64,000 bases of DNA from Arthrobacter sp. zg-Y1110 (GCF_025244865.1 NZ_CP104272.1:2480001-2544000), one strand, 5' to 3'; shown: positions 1 to 8,840, counted from the stretch's first letter. Numbers and translations: made by a program. Notes: generated from the sequence alone by a model not told the origin.

Positions 1-596
1 GCCCCATTGCCGCCTTCGACACCGTGATTGAACCGGATCTGTCCAATGCCGGGCCCTTCCTCGCCGCGGCGCTGGTGGCCGGCGGAACCGTACGCGTGAC
101 CGGCTGGCCCGCCTCAACCACGCAGGTGGGCGATAAGTGGCGGAGTATCCTCCCGGCCCTGGGCGCGTCCGTGGACCTGGCCGACGGCACCCTCACCGTC
201 ACCGGCACCGGCCGCATCCGCGGCGCCGACCTGGCCGACACCAGCGAGCTGGCCCCCACGGTGGCCGCGCTCTGCGCCCTCGGAAGCACGCCGTCCCGCC
301 TCACCGGGATAGCCCACCTCCGCGGCCACGAGACGGACCGGCTGGCCGCACTCGTCACGGAAATTAACCGGCTCGGCGGCGATGCGGAAGAAACAACAGA
401 CGGCCTGGTCATCCGGCCGTCGGCACTGCACGGAGGCACCTGGGAAACCTACGCGGACCACCGGATGGCCACCGCCGGCGCCCTGATCGGCCTGGCCGTG
501 CCCGGCGTCGTCGTACGCGATATCTCCACAACAGCCAAGACCCTGCCGCAGTTCCCCGAACTCTGGCAGCAGCTGACCCGATCGGCGGAAGCATGA
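1..596 (+). CDS. aroA: 3-phosphoshikimate 1-carboxyvinyltransferase (EPSP synthase), 3' part
   Basis: This is the C-terminal portion of EPSP synthase; the gene starts before the window and the first whole codon is at base 3. The enzyme joins phosphoenolpyruvate to shikimate 3-phosphate in the shikimate pathway, in the cytoplasm. The visible part carries the family segments [23 protein letters not shown] and, near the end, YADHRMA, which is the conserved motif of the second inverse beta-alpha-beta domain. About 190-200 residues are visible of a usual 430 or so. The stop overlaps the rsgA start as ATGA, so the two are probably translated in a coupled way. A GTG at base 24 begins an open frame, but it lies inside the domain and is not a real start. 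Confidence 0.95.
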   Translation, partial: PIAAFDTVIEPDLSNAGPFLAAALVAGGTVRVTGWPASTTQVGDKWRSILPALGASVDLADGTLTVTGTGRIRGADLADTSELAPTVAALCALGSTPSRLTGIAHLRGHETDRLAALVTEINRLGGDAEETTDGLVIRPSALHGGTWETYADHRMATAGALIGLAVPGVVVRDISTTAKTLPQFPELWQQLTRSAEA

Positions 597-1708
597 CACG
601 CAGTACAAGCGGCTGGGACGAGTCCGATGTCCGGGTCCGCCCGAACAAAAAAGGCTCCCGGCCCCGCACCAAGGACCGCCCCGCCCACGACGACGCCGTC
701 ATCGGGCGGATCATCACCGTGGACCGCGGCCGGTACACCGCCGTGGTTGATGAAGACACCGCCAACGAGCGCACCGTCATTGCCGCCCGTGCCAGGGAGC
801 TGCGGCGCACGCCGGTAGTGGCCGGAGACCTGGTGGCGCTGGTCGGTGACGTAAGCGGCGCTCCGGACACCCTCGCCCGGCTTGTCCGGGTCGAGGAACG
901 CCGAACCCTGCTGCGGCGCAGCGCCGACGACACAGACCCCGTGGAACGCGTGGTGGTGGCCAACGCCGACCAGCTGGTGATCGTGGTGGCCGCCGCCAAC
1001 CCCGAACCCCGCACCGGCTTCATCGACCGCGCCCTCGTTGCTGCGTACGACGCCGGGATCTCCCCCGTCCTCTGCATCACCAAGGCGGACATCAAGGACC
1101 CCGCCGACCTGCTGGCCAACTACGAACACCTGGACATGGACGTCATTATCAGCCGCACCGCGGCAGCTGACGCCTCGGGCATCGATGCCCGCTCCGACGA
1201 CGGCCTTTCCGCACGCCTTCAGGGAACCGCCGTCGAGGCCCTCCACGAGGTGCTGAAGGGCAACGTCAGCGTCCTGGTGGGTCCCTCCGGCGTAGGCAAA
1301 TCCACCCTGGTCAATGCCCTGACCGGCTCGGCCCGCGCCACCGGCGGCGTCAACGCCGTCACCGGGCGCGGCAGGCACACGTCCTCCTCGGCCCTGGCCC
1401 TGCGGTTGAGCGATTCCCCCGCGGGCAGCTGGATCATCGACACCCCGGGCATCCGCTCCTTCGGCCTGGCCCATGTGGACCCGGACCGGATCCTGCAGGC
1501 CTTCCCCGACCTTGAGCCGGGAACGGCCGACTGTGAGCGCGGCTGCCGGCACGATTCCGTCGCCGTCGGCTGCGGTCTGGACCCGTGGGTGGAAGGCGGC
1601 CATGCCGGGCCGGCGGGCCCCGCGCGGCTCGCGTCGCTGCGGCGGCTGCTGGGCACCGGAACCCGCACGGAGAACAAGTCGTCCGCGAAGGAGCTCGGCG
1701 AGCAATAG
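593..1708 (+). CDS. rsgA: Ribosome small subunit-dependent GTPase A
   Basis: RsgA is a GTPase that checks late assembly of the 30S subunit. The 371-residue protein has an N-terminal OB-like region and the circularly permuted GTPase order typical of the family: the G4 motif TKAD (163-166) comes before the P-loop GPSGVGKS (229-236) and the G3 motif DTPG (282-285). The C-terminal zinc site is complete, with C313, C317, H319 and C326. The length is close to the family norm, with a charged N-terminal extension of about 30 residues. The start overlaps the aroA stop by four bases. The neighbourhood aroA-rsgA-hisN is common in actinobacteria (established knowledge). Confidence 0.96.
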   Translation: MTRSTSGWDESDVRVRPNKKGSRPRTKDRPAHDDAVIGRIITVDRGRYTAVVDEDTANERTVIAARARELRRTPVVAGDLVALVGDVSGAPDTLARLVRVEERRTLLRRSADDTDPVERVVVANADQLVIVVAAANPEPRTGFIDRALVAAYDAGISPVLCITKADIKDPADLLANYEHLDMDVIISRTAAADASGIDARSDDGLSARLQGTAVEALHEVLKGNVSVLVGPSGVGKSTLVNALTGSARATGGVNAVTGRGRHTSSSALALRLSDSPAGSWIIDTPGIRSFGLAHVDPDRILQAFPDLEPGTADCERGCRHDSVAVGCGLDPWVEGGHAGPAGPARLASLRRLLGTGTRTENKSSAKELGEQ

Positions 1709-1827
1709 CCCCATCCGGACGGCGGAGTTCCCGCCGCCGAAGAATCCACCTTGGAATCATGAGGACACCGCCCGCTAACGGGCCTAATGCGGGGCTGTGC
1801 CCGCCGAATAAGGATAAGTTGAAGAGT

Positions 1828-2637
1828 ATGCCCTTCGTTCAGAACTACAACGATGACCTGCGCTTGGCCCATGTGATGGCTGATTCCGTGGATGACCAGA
1901 CCATGTCGCGCTTCCGGGCCCTGGATTTGAAGATCGAGACCAAGCCGGACTTCACACCGGTAACCGACGCCGACAAGGCCGCCGAAGACGCCATCCGCGG
2001 GCAGCTTTCCCGAGCCCGGCCCCGCGATGCCGTACTGGGTGAGGAATTCGGGTCCAGCGGCTCGGGCCCGCGGCGCTGGATCATCGATCCGATCGACGGC
2101 ACCAAGAACTTCATCCGCGGCGTCCCCGTGTGGGCCACCCTGATTGCACTGGTGGACGACGGCGTCCCGGTGGTCGGCCTGGTCAGTGCACCTGCGCTGG
2201 GCAAGCGCTGGTGGGCAGCCACCGGCACGGGGGCCTACATGGGCCGGTCCCTGGCTGCGGCCACCCGCCTGCACGTCTCCAACGTTTCCCGGCTGTCCGA
2301 TGCCTCGATGTCCTACTCCAGCCTCGGCGGCTGGAAGGACCGGGGCAACCTCGAGGAGTTCCTGGACCTGACCGAGTCCGTTTGGCGTACCCGCGCCTAC
2401 GGCGATTTCTGGTCCTACTGCATGGTGGCCGAGGGTGCCGTGGACATTGCCTGCGAACCTGAACTGAACCTTTATGACATGGCGGCCCTCGTTCCGATCG
2501 TGACCGAGGCCGGCGGCCGCTTTTCCTCACTCGACGGCGAGGACGGCCCCTTCGGCGGAAACGCGCTGGCGACCAACGGGACGCTGCACAGCGAAGTGCT
2601 GCAGCGCCTGAATCCCGACCTGGACGACCTCCTGTAA
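1828..2637 (+). CDS. hisN: Histidinol-phosphatase, inositol monophosphatase family
   Basis: This 269-residue protein belongs to the Mg-dependent inositol monophosphatase superfamily. The metal-binding motifs are GEE (71-73) and DPIDGT (87-92), with LYDMAAL in the C-terminal part in place of the usual WD-x-AA motif. In actinobacteria this branch beside aroA and rsgA is normally HisN, which removes phosphate from L-histidinol phosphate in histidine synthesis; a general inositol- or sugar-phosphatase is the alternative. The start is ambiguous: ATG at 1828 lies 13 bases after an AAGGA, while an in-frame TTG at 1819 lies only four bases after it. The longer open frame back to 1585 overlaps rsgA and is not credible. 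Confidence 0.85.
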   Translation: MPFVQNYNDDLRLAHVMADSVDDQTMSRFRALDLKIETKPDFTPVTDADKAAEDAIRGQLSRARPRDAVLGEEFGSSGSGPRRWIIDPIDGTKNFIRGVPVWATLIALVDDGVPVVGLVSAPALGKRWWAATGTGAYMGRSLAAATRLHVSNVSRLSDASMSYSSLGGWKDRGNLEEFLDLTESVWRTRAYGDFWSYCMVAEGAVDIACEPELNLYDMAALVPIVTEAGGRFSSLDGEDGPFGGNALATNGTLHSEVLQRLNPDLDDLL

Positions 2638-2639
2638 CT

Positions 2640-3431
2640 GTGGGCACCTCCGGACCACGGCTCGAGGCACTGCGCCGCCGGCAGCTGGCGGACAGCTACC
2701 AGGCGGGCGGGGAACACTACGACCGCATCCGCCCCGGCTATCCCGCCGAGGCCGTGCACTGGTTGTTCGCCCGTCCCGGCGTCCCTGACGGCCCCGCGGT
2801 CCGGGACGTGGCCGACGTCGGCGCCGGCACCGGCAAGTACACCCGGGAGCTGCACGCCGCCGGACTGGATGTCTGCGCCGTCGACCCGTCCCGCGACATG
2901 CTCGACCAGCTTTCCCGGCTGCTGCCCGACGTTCCGGTGCGGGTCGGCACGGCGGAGGAGACCGGTCTGCCCGCCGCTTCGCTGGACGCCGTGACCGTGG
3001 CCCAGGCCTGGCACTGGTGCGATCCTGCCGCGGCGAGCCGGGAGTTCGCCCGCATCCTGCGGCCGCACGGGATCGTCGGCCTGGTCTGGAACCAGCTCGA
3101 TGTAAGCATCCCGTGGGTCCACCGCTATTCGCGCATCATCCACGCCGGAGATGTCCTGCGCCCGGGCTTCCGGCCTAAGCTGGGACCGGAGTTCACGCTG
3201 GAAGAGTCCTCCACCGTGGCCTGGACGCAGCCGATGACCCCGGAAGACCTGTTTGAGCTGGCCCGGTCACGTGCGTTCTATCTGTCGGCCGGCGCCGCCG
3301 CGCGGGAGAAACTGCACTCGAACCTGTCCTGGTACCTCTACGAACACCTCGGACACGCACCGGGGGATGTCCTGGACCTGCCTTACCTCACGCTGACGTG
3401 GCGGGCAGTACGGACGGGGCTGCCCGTCTGA
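2640..3431 (+). CDS. Class I SAM-dependent methyltransferase
   Basis: This is a 263-residue cytoplasmic methyltransferase of the type-11 fold. Motif I is DVGAGTGKYT (about residues 59-68), followed by the acidic end of strand two in AVDPS and a motif with AQAWHWCDP. The N-terminal block DRIRPGYP and the HWCDP block are typical of a widespread family of small-molecule methyltransferases, so the substrate cannot be named. It begins with GTG two bases after the hisN stop with no clear ribosome binding site, which suggests translational coupling. Confidence 0.85.
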   Translation: MGTSGPRLEALRRRQLADSYQAGGEHYDRIRPGYPAEAVHWLFARPGVPDGPAVRDVADVGAGTGKYTRELHAAGLDVCAVDPSRDMLDQLSRLLPDVPVRVGTAEETGLPAASLDAVTVAQAWHWCDPAAASREFARILRPHGIVGLVWNQLDVSIPWVHRYSRIIHAGDVLRPGFRPKLGPEFTLEESSTVAWTQPMTPEDLFELARSRAFYLSAGAAAREKLHSNLSWYLYEHLGHAPGDVLDLPYLTLTWRAVRTGLPV

Positions 3432-3506
3432 CCCCTGGTGCGCCGGCTCCCCCGCCTACCTACAATTGTCCAAGTCCGGCATGGCTGGTGCTTAGGAGAA
3501 ATGCGT

Positions 3507-4592
3507 ATGGTCTCCACCTTCGGCATCGAAGAAGAGTTCCTCCTCATGGATGCCTCGACCGGGTTCCCCACCGGAGCCCAGGTGACACGCGCCCTGATCT
3601 CCCCGGAGCACGGTGCCTTCACCAGTTCCGCCGAGCTATTGGACGCACAGGTGGAGAGCTCCACCCGGGTCTGCACCACCCGGGAGGAGGCCCTGGATGC
3701 CCTGTTGGGGTTCCGCTCCCGGTTGGCCGAAGCAGCAGCGTCAGCGGGCGTACGGGTTGCCGCCACCGGAGCAGCGCCGCGGATCGCGGAGGGACCGCCG
3801 GTGCTCAATTCCTCCGACCGGTACCAGCGGATGGGAATCCTGACCGGAGCCGTCGCGCACGAACAATACGTCAACGGCACCCACATCCACGTCGGCATCC
3901 CCTCCCGCGACACAGGGGTACGCGTGCTGAACGGGATCCGCCCGTGGCTCGCGCTGCTCGGTGCCGTTGCCGCGAATTCCCCCTATTGGCGGGGTCAGGA
4001 CAGCAGCTTCGCCAGCTGGCGCATGGTCCATTACCGGCGCTGGTCCGTACAGGGCTGCCCTCCGCTCTTCGCCGATGCGCAGGACTACGCCCGACGGCTG
4101 GAAAGCCTGCTCGCCACCGATGTGGTGCTCGACGCCGGCCACGTGGGCTGGGCGGCACGGCTCTCCGATACCTTTCCCACGGTGGAGGTCCGCATTGCGG
4201 ATGCCCAGCTCCAGGCCCGGGACTCCCTGCTGCTGGCAACCCTGGTGCGGGCGCTGGTGGACACGCTGGCGTCCGCCGGCCCCGCGGTCCCGGCAGCCGT
4301 CCCGGATCCGGAACTGCTCGACGTCGGCCTCTGGCAGGCTGCCCGCTTCGGTATGAGCGGGAACCTGGTTTCGCATCCCGGCGGCAGCGTGCCCGCGGCC
4401 GATCACCTCTCTGCGCTGCTGGACTATGTTGCCCCGGCGCTGGAGGACGCCGGAGACCGGGAATACGCGGCTGCCGGCGTCGCCCGGGTCCTTGCCGGCG
4501 GTACCGGCGCGGAACGGCAACGCGCCGCCTTCCGGTCCGGCGGTTACGCAGGGCTCGCGGACCTGTACACCCGCAGCCTCAGCGCCGAATAG
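3507..4592 (+). CDS. Carboxylate-amine ligase, YbdK/GCS2 family
   Basis: This 361-residue protein carries the glutamate-cysteine ligase type 2 signature FGIEEEF at its N-terminus, followed by HIHVGI and the RMVHYRRW and ADAQ blocks. YbdK proteins have weak glutamate-cysteine ligase activity in vitro, and their true substrates in actinobacteria are not settled, so the neutral name is safer. The start was set by the ribosome binding site: AGGAG ends at 3498, eight bases before the ATG at 3507. An earlier ATG at 3501 is too close to that site, and the open frame to 3438 has none. It runs convergent with the glucosidase gene downstream, with only five bases between the stops. Confidence 0.85.
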   Translation: MVSTFGIEEEFLLMDASTGFPTGAQVTRALISPEHGAFTSSAELLDAQVESSTRVCTTREEALDALLGFRSRLAEAAASAGVRVAATGAAPRIAEGPPVLNSSDRYQRMGILTGAVAHEQYVNGTHIHVGIPSRDTGVRVLNGIRPWLALLGAVAANSPYWRGQDSSFASWRMVHYRRWSVQGCPPLFADAQDYARRLESLLATDVVLDAGHVGWAARLSDTFPTVEVRIADAQLQARDSLLLATLVRALVDTLASAGPAVPAAVPDPELLDVGLWQAARFGMSGNLVSHPGGSVPAADHLSALLDYVAPALEDAGDREYAAAGVARVLAGGTGAERQRAAFRSGGYAGLADLYTRSLSAE

Positions 4593-4597
4593 CCGGC

Positions 4598-6304
4598 CTA
4601 GCCCCCCGCATAGGTGGAGATATCCAGGATCCGGGCTTCCCAGGGGCGCAGCAGGTGACGGTCGCCGGCGTCGGGGTAGTTGCCCAGGACGAGGCTTCCG
4701 GCCGCCAGGTTGGACGGCACTCCCAGCTCTGTGCCGGACACGTTGCCCAGGACCAGCAACGCCCGGTCCCCGCGGGTGCGCTTATAGGCAAACAGCGTCG
4801 GATGCCCCGGGTCCAGCAGGTGGAAGTCCCCGAGCGACACCAGGTCCGATTCGTGCCGGAGCCGAACCAGCTCACGGTAGTAGCCGAAGACGGACTGCTC
4901 GGCGGCCCGGTCCGTCTCCACGTTGACGGCGGGGTAGTTCGCAGCCACCGGAATCCACGGTTCCACTTCGGAAAAACCCGCATTCTCGCCCGCGGTCCAC
5001 TGCATGGGCGTGCGTGCGTTGTCCCTGCTCATCCGGCGCAGCGCTTCCAGGACCAGTTCCCGGTCCATCCCCTGTTCGAGCGCCTCCGCATAGTAGTTCA
5101 GTGATTCCACGTCCCGGTATTGGTCTATCGAGGTGAACCCGGCGTTCGTCATGCCGATCTCCTCGCCTTGGTAGATGTAGGGGGTCCCCCGCTGCAGGTG
5201 CAGCAGGGTGGCCCACAGCGTGGCCGATTCGTACCGGTACTGCTGGTCATCACCGAAGCGGGACACGACGCGCGGCTGGTCATGGTTGTTCAGGTACAGG
5301 CTGTTCCAGCCCTTTTCGGCGAGTCCGCGCTGCCAGCGGTTCCAGCTCGTTTTCAGGTCCGGCAGGGACAGCGGCCGGTGATCGAATTTGCCGGCGCCCT
5401 GGTCGAGGCTGACGTGTTCAAACTGGAACACCATGTCCAGTTCCCGCCGCTGCGCATCGGTGAACAGCAGCGCCTGTTCGACCGTGGCTCCGGGTGTCTC
5501 CCCCACCGTCAGGTACTGGCCGCTGCGACCGCCGAAGACCTCCCGGTGCATTTCCTGCAGGAATTCATGGATACGCGGCCCCGATACGAAGTACGGCGAT
5601 CCGTCACCCCAGATCCCTGACGAGTCCACCACTCCGTCCGGCAATGCCGGATCCTTCGAAATGAAGTTGATGACGTCCATCCGGAAACCGTCCACGCCCC
5701 GGTCCAGCCACCAGTTCATCATTGCGTACACCTTGGCCCGGACCCGCGGGTTTTCCCAGTTCAGGTCCGGCTGCTGCGGGGTGAAAAGGTGCAGGTAGTA
5801 CTGGCTGGTACGCGGTTCGAAGGTCCATGCCGAGCCGCCGAAAAAGGAGCGCCAGTTGTTCGGCTCCGCCCCCGGTTCCCCTGGTTCGAAGCCGGGGCGG
5901 GCATCCCGCCACCAATAGCCGTCCCGCTCCGGTGACGTCCTGGAGGACTTGGAGGACTGGAATCCCGGGTATTCGCTGGAGGTGTGGTTGACCACCAGGT
6001 CCATGATCAGGCGGATGCCGCGTTTATGCAGGCCCTGAAGCAGGAGGTCAAACTGTTCCTCCGTGCCGAACATTTCATCGATCCGGCGGTAATCACTGAT
6101 GTCATAGCCGTTATCGAACTGCGGCGACTGCTGGATCGGCGACAACCACACCACGTCCACGCCCAGCTCGGCCAGATGGTCCAGGTGCTCGATGATGCCG
6201 CCGATGTCACCGATGCCGTCACCGGTCGAGTCGGCAAAGCTGCGGGGATAGATCTGGTAAACGACGGCGCTCGTCCACCAGGCGGGATCGTTGCGAGGCA
6301 GCAT
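4598..6304 (-). CDS. GH13 alpha-glucosidase (oligo-1,6-glucosidase type)
   Basis: This is a 568-residue glycoside hydrolase family 13 enzyme without a signal peptide, so it probably cleaves imported maltooligosaccharides, isomaltose or trehalose-like sugars in the cytoplasm. It opens with WWTSAVVYQIYPRSF, a strong hallmark of the oligo-1,6-glucosidase and trehalose-6-phosphate hydrolase branch. The catalytic triad is visible: nucleophile D210 in GFRMDV, acid/base E269 in VGETPG and D342 in NNHDQPR. The ATG at 6304 has AAAGGA nine bases upstream; an in-frame GTG at 6322 would add six residues and destroy that site. No sugar-specific transporter or regulator is adjacent. Confidence 0.88.
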   Translation of the reverse strand: MLPRNDPAWWTSAVVYQIYPRSFADSTGDGIGDIGGIIEHLDHLAELGVDVVWLSPIQQSPQFDNGYDISDYRRIDEMFGTEEQFDLLLQGLHKRGIRLIMDLVVNHTSSEYPGFQSSKSSRTSPERDGYWWRDARPGFEPGEPGAEPNNWRSFFGGSAWTFEPRTSQYYLHLFTPQQPDLNWENPRVRAKVYAMMNWWLDRGVDGFRMDVINFISKDPALPDGVVDSSGIWGDGSPYFVSGPRIHEFLQEMHREVFGGRSGQYLTVGETPGATVEQALLFTDAQRRELDMVFQFEHVSLDQGAGKFDHRPLSLPDLKTSWNRWQRGLAEKGWNSLYLNNHDQPRVVSRFGDDQQYRYESATLWATLLHLQRGTPYIYQGEEIGMTNAGFTSIDQYRDVESLNYYAEALEQGMDRELVLEALRRMSRDNARTPMQWTAGENAGFSEVEPWIPVAANYPAVNVETDRAAEQSVFGYYRELVRLRHESDLVSLGDFHLLDPGHPTLFAYKRTRGDRALLVLGNVSGTELGVPSNLAAGSLVLGNYPDAGDRHLLRPWEARILDISTYAGG

Positions 6305-6505
6305 GGACGGCCGTCCTTTCACCGTGTCCTGTGCATAATACGTCCGAGCCGTCAGCCCGCACAGGGCTGCCGGGCGTTACAGTGCAGGCTCTGCCCGGGA
6401 CGGCCGTTTTCCTTGTACGTGCCCGGACACGGCACTAACGTTGGCGCTGCCGATGGGTCCCGTATGCGGACCTGTCGAAGAACCCTAACGTTTGGAGTAA
6501 CTGCC

Positions 6506-7006
6506 ATGGCAACACTGACCGTTTGGAAATTCTCGGATGCGGACGCTGCGGAACGCGCCACGCAGACCCTCGCCAGCCTCCAGTCCCAGGGCCTCATCAC
6601 TGTCCAGGACGAAGCCATCGTGACCTGGCCCGAAGGGCGCAAGAAGCCCAAGACCATCCAGGAACACAACATGGTGGGGGCCGGCGCCTTGGGCGGCGGC
6701 TTCTGGGGACTTCTTTTTGGGCTCATCTTCTTTGTTCCGCTCATCGGTGCAGCGGTGGGCGCTGCCATCGGCGCGATGTCGGGCTCCATGGTGGACGTGG
6801 GGATCAACGACGATTTCATCTCGCGGGTACGCCAGGAGGTCACTCCCGGCACCTCGGCGTTGTTCGTCCTGTCCTCCAATGCGGTGGAGGACCGGGTAGC
6901 CGAAGCCTTCAAGGACTTCTCGGGGGTGAAGCTGATCTACACGAACCTCTCGAAGGATGAGGAAGCCAACCTGCGGGATGCCTTCTTCGAGTCCACGCCG
7001 GCCTAA
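6506..7006 (+). CDS. DUF1269-type small membrane-associated protein
   Basis: This 166-residue protein begins MATLTVWKF and contains the central glycine- and alanine-rich hydrophobic hairpin (about residues 58-97, with GGGFWGLLFGLIFFVPLIGA and AAVGAAIGAMSG) that marks DUF1269. The N-terminal half resembles a ferredoxin-like fold and the C-terminal part has FVLSSNAVEDRV. The function of the family is unknown. ATG at 6506 has GGAG eight bases upstream; the open frame extends back to 5984 but overlaps the glucosidase gene and has no site. A strong G+C-rich inverted repeat follows the gene. Confidence 0.8.
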   Translation: MATLTVWKFSDADAAERATQTLASLQSQGLITVQDEAIVTWPEGRKKPKTIQEHNMVGAGALGGGFWGLLFGLIFFVPLIGAAVGAAIGAMSGSMVDVGINDDFISRVRQEVTPGTSALFVLSSNAVEDRVAEAFKDFSGVKLIYTNLSKDEEANLRDAFFESTPA

Positions 7007-7030
7007 GGCGGTTATTTCCCCTGCACGACG

Positions 7031-7062
7031 GCGGGGCGGCGGCCGGGCGGCCGCCGCCCCGC
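7031..7062 (+). terminator. Perfect 14-bp hairpin after the DUF1269 gene
   Basis: Bases 7031-7044 are the exact reverse complement of 7049-7062, leaving a four-base loop (GGGC). It lies 24 bases after the stop of the preceding gene. There is no T-run, so it is either a U-less actinobacterial terminator or an mRNA-stabilising hairpin. Confidence 0.6.
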
Positions 7063-7101
7063 GGTGCGTGCGGCGATGCTTCAACGCGTATCGTTTAACT
7101 G

Positions 7102-7479
7102 ATGACTACTCGACGCCAGGCAGCCCAGATCCTTGATATTCCGCTTGAAATGGCCATCCGCCACGGTATTCCCGCGCACGTGGATGACGCGGAGCTGGCA
7201 CGGATGCAGGCCGACCCGCCCGGGTGGCTGGTCCAGTCCAGGGCCAACCGCACCGGAAAACGCCCCGTTTGGGTGCAGCTTTCCTGCACTGTCTGCGGAT
7301 ACACGGAAGCTGCCCGGCCCAAGAAGTGGTGGCCGGAGTTCACGTTCATAGCGTGCGAAGACCACCGGGTACGGGAACTTCCCGAGCTGGCCGTCGGAGC
7401 CGTCCGCACAGAGTATCCGGGAGTGGGCTCCCGCTTCATCGGGGTTGTGGACTCCCCGGCTGAGCCGGCCGAGGCCTGA
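7102..7479 (+). CDS. Conserved small protein with a possible zinc site (DUF5997-like)
   Basis: This 125-residue cytoplasmic protein of unknown function contains the block MQADPPGWLVQSRANR, which resembles the short actinobacterial family DUF5997; that assignment is tentative. Residues CTVC followed about 25 residues later by CEDH form a CxxC...CxxH arrangement that could bind zinc. The gene begins MTTRRQAAQILDI with no recognisable Shine-Dalgarno. TATCGT at 7089-7094 sits seven bases before the ATG, where a -10 box would place the transcription start on the start codon, so the mRNA may be leaderless. A good terminator follows directly. Confidence 0.7.
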   Translation: MTTRRQAAQILDIPLEMAIRHGIPAHVDDAELARMQADPPGWLVQSRANRTGKRPVWVQLSCTVCGYTEAARPKKWWPEFTFIACEDHRVRELPELAVGAVRTEYPGVGSRFIGVVDSPAEPAEA

Positions 7480-7486
7480 GCCGTTG

Positions 7487-7517
7487 CCCCGCCGGACGGT
7501 TCCGGCGGGGTCTGTTT
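7487..7517 (+). terminator. Rho-independent terminator for the 7102-7479 gene
   Basis: Ten base pairs (7487-7496 with 7501-7510) enclose the loop CGGT and are followed by TCTGTTT. It starts eight bases after the stop codon. Confidence 0.8.
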
Positions 7518-7528
7518 GGGCCGGCGCG

Positions 7529-7550
7529 GGCCGGCGCGAAAGCGCCGGCC
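7529..7550 (-). terminator. Terminator-like hairpin for the minus-strand gene at 7561
   Basis: Nine base pairs (7529-7537 with 7542-7550) close a GAAA tetraloop on the plus strand, TTTC on the minus strand. It lies 11 bases beyond the stop of the glycosylase-like gene and stands back to back with the plus-strand terminator at 7487-7517. Confidence 0.6.
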
Positions 7551-7560
7551 GGTCAGGTTT

Positions 7561-8193
7561 CTAGCGTGCAGCCGTCAGCCCGGTGCGGGCCATGGCGTCG
7601 GTATAGGCAGCGCGCATATCGTCCAGCGCCTCCTGCTGACGTTCCGCGGTGGCGCCGAAGGAACGCCCGGAAAGCGAGCGGGCCTTGTAGACCTTGATAC
7701 TGCGGCGGTAGATCATCCGGTTCTCGGTCTTGAGGAACAGCGCGGCGAGCCGCTGAGCCTCGGTACCGTGGGCCACGATGACGGAAGCGCGGGGCACCAG
7801 GGCAAGGAAGCGCAGCAGCGGCCGCAGCCCCTCCTGGACCTGTTCCTTGCTCAGCTTGCCGTTGGGCTCGCCCGGCACATGCCAGGGGTAGGCGTTCCAC
7901 GGCATAACGAACTCCGGCCGCAGTCCGGCCTGCCAGTGCACGCCAAGCAGCCGTGCCACGGCCTCATTGTCACCGGCCGTGATGAACCCCGACTCGTGGG
8001 CGGTGCCGATGTTGGAGAACAGGCTGACGATCCGGCATTCCCCGATATCGTGCATGGGATCGATGTAGGGCACCTGGCTGCCCGGCTTCATTTCAGCCAA
8101 GGAGTCGCAAAGCTGGTTCACCTCAGCGACATTGGGCTCATAGCGTCGGTTCCAAAGGTCGTCATGCTGGGATTCGAGTGCCGGGCTTTGCAT
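7561..8193 (-). CDS. Uracil-DNA glycosylase superfamily-like protein
   Basis: This is a 210-residue cytoplasmic protein. The segments PYIDPMHDIGECRIVSLF, FVMPWNAYPWH and ASVIVAHGTEAQR follow the pattern of the uracil-DNA glycosylase fold: an active-site loop with DP, a central asparagine-proline region, and a late beta-strand ending in HG. The canonical GEAPG and GQDPY motifs are absent, so whether it removes uracil or has another base or nucleotide substrate is open. It ends next to a hairpin and lies directly downstream of ssrA on the same strand. GGAGA lies about 13 bases before the ATG, so the ribosome binding site is poorly spaced. Confidence 0.65.
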   Translation of the reverse strand: MQSPALESQHDDLWNRRYEPNVAEVNQLCDSLAEMKPGSQVPYIDPMHDIGECRIVSLFSNIGTAHESGFITAGDNEAVARLLGVHWQAGLRPEFVMPWNAYPWHVPGEPNGKLSKEQVQEGLRPLLRFLALVPRASVIVAHGTEAQRLAALFLKTENRMIYRRSIKVYKARSLSGRSFGATAERQQEALDDMRAAYTDAMARTGLTAAR

Positions 8194-8383
8194 AAAGTGG
8201 TGCGTCTCCTACAAGGTCTTCCGACCGGTTATATCGCCCGCTCCGGGTCCTGCCGGCGCGGGTACTGCCTACGACAAAGTTTACCAACGCACCTTGCCCT
8301 GCCGGACGGGAAGAGGCCCCGCAACGGGGTAAACCGCACGGGTGTGAGAAACAACTCTCCCGTGCAACCCGGCTTAAACCAGC

Positions 8384-8417
8384 AAAGCGGCGAACGCCCT
8401 AAGGCGCTCCCCGCTTT
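8384..8417 (-). terminator. Hairpin downstream of ssrA
   Basis: AAAGCGG (8384-8390) pairs with CCGCTTT (8411-8417), and an inner CGCC/GGCG stem closes a short loop. It begins 18 bases past the mature 3' end of tmRNA on the minus strand. There is no T-run, so its role as the ssrA terminator is inferred. Confidence 0.45.
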
Positions 8418-8434
8418 GGCTGGAGATTTCTCAG

Positions 8435-8803
8435 TGGAGATGGGGGGAATCGAACCCCCGTCCGATGTCGCTTTGTCAGGGCTTCTCCGGGCGCAGTCTG
8501 CTGCGGATTTTCTCGGTCCCAGCCATCACGCAGACAAGTGGCTGATCCGGACCCAGCCGTCTAAAAGTCCCGAACACCCCAACGGCGAAAGTGTTCAGCA
8601 GTGGCCCTCTAAATGACGCCAGGCACCGGGGCGAGAGCATCCCCGGGCTGACGGACTATGCCTTACTGCTTAGGCAGCAAGAGCGAAGTCAGTGCGCTTT
8701 GATTCGGCACTTATTGGTTTACAGAGATCGTTAACGAGATAACCCTGTATCCTCGGCCCGCTTCCCCTGTCTCAACAAAACATCGTCGAAACCGGTCATC
8801 CCC
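8435..8803 (-). ncRNA. ssrA: Transfer-messenger RNA (tmRNA)
   Basis: The 5' end reads GGGGATGACCGGTTTCGAC, the classic tmRNA start. The 3' end contains the T-arm GGGGGTTCGATTCCCCC and then CATCTCC, which pairs with the 5' GGGGATG to form the acceptor stem with one G-U pair. The last encoded base is the discriminator A at 8435; the following bases are CTG, so the CCA tail is not encoded and must be added. Between the ends lies the tag reading frame. The RNA rescues stalled ribosomes with SmpB, whose gene lies 0.4 kb upstream. Length is about 369 nt, normal for the one-piece form. Confidence 0.96.
8670..8708 (-). other. tmRNA proteolysis-tag reading frame
   Basis: Read on the minus strand, the codons give AESKRTDFALAA followed by TAA. 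The ALAA end is the degradation signal recognised by ClpXP-type proteases. The first codon shown, GCC at 8708-8706, is the likely resume codon. Confidence 0.88.
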
Positions 8804-8840
8804 TTATTGAGTTACCAATCCGACCGAAGCCGGAACACTC

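Noticed and set aside
3398-5104. 568-codon open frame across the carboxylate-amine ligase and glucosidase genes
   Set aside because: Both real genes in this interval have clear family motifs. The long frame is arginine- and proline-rich shadow sequence.
8436-8470. tRNA-like 3' half
   Set aside because: The T-arm and acceptor strand belong to tmRNA: the matching 5' strand GGGGATG lies 360 bases away and the tag frame is between them.
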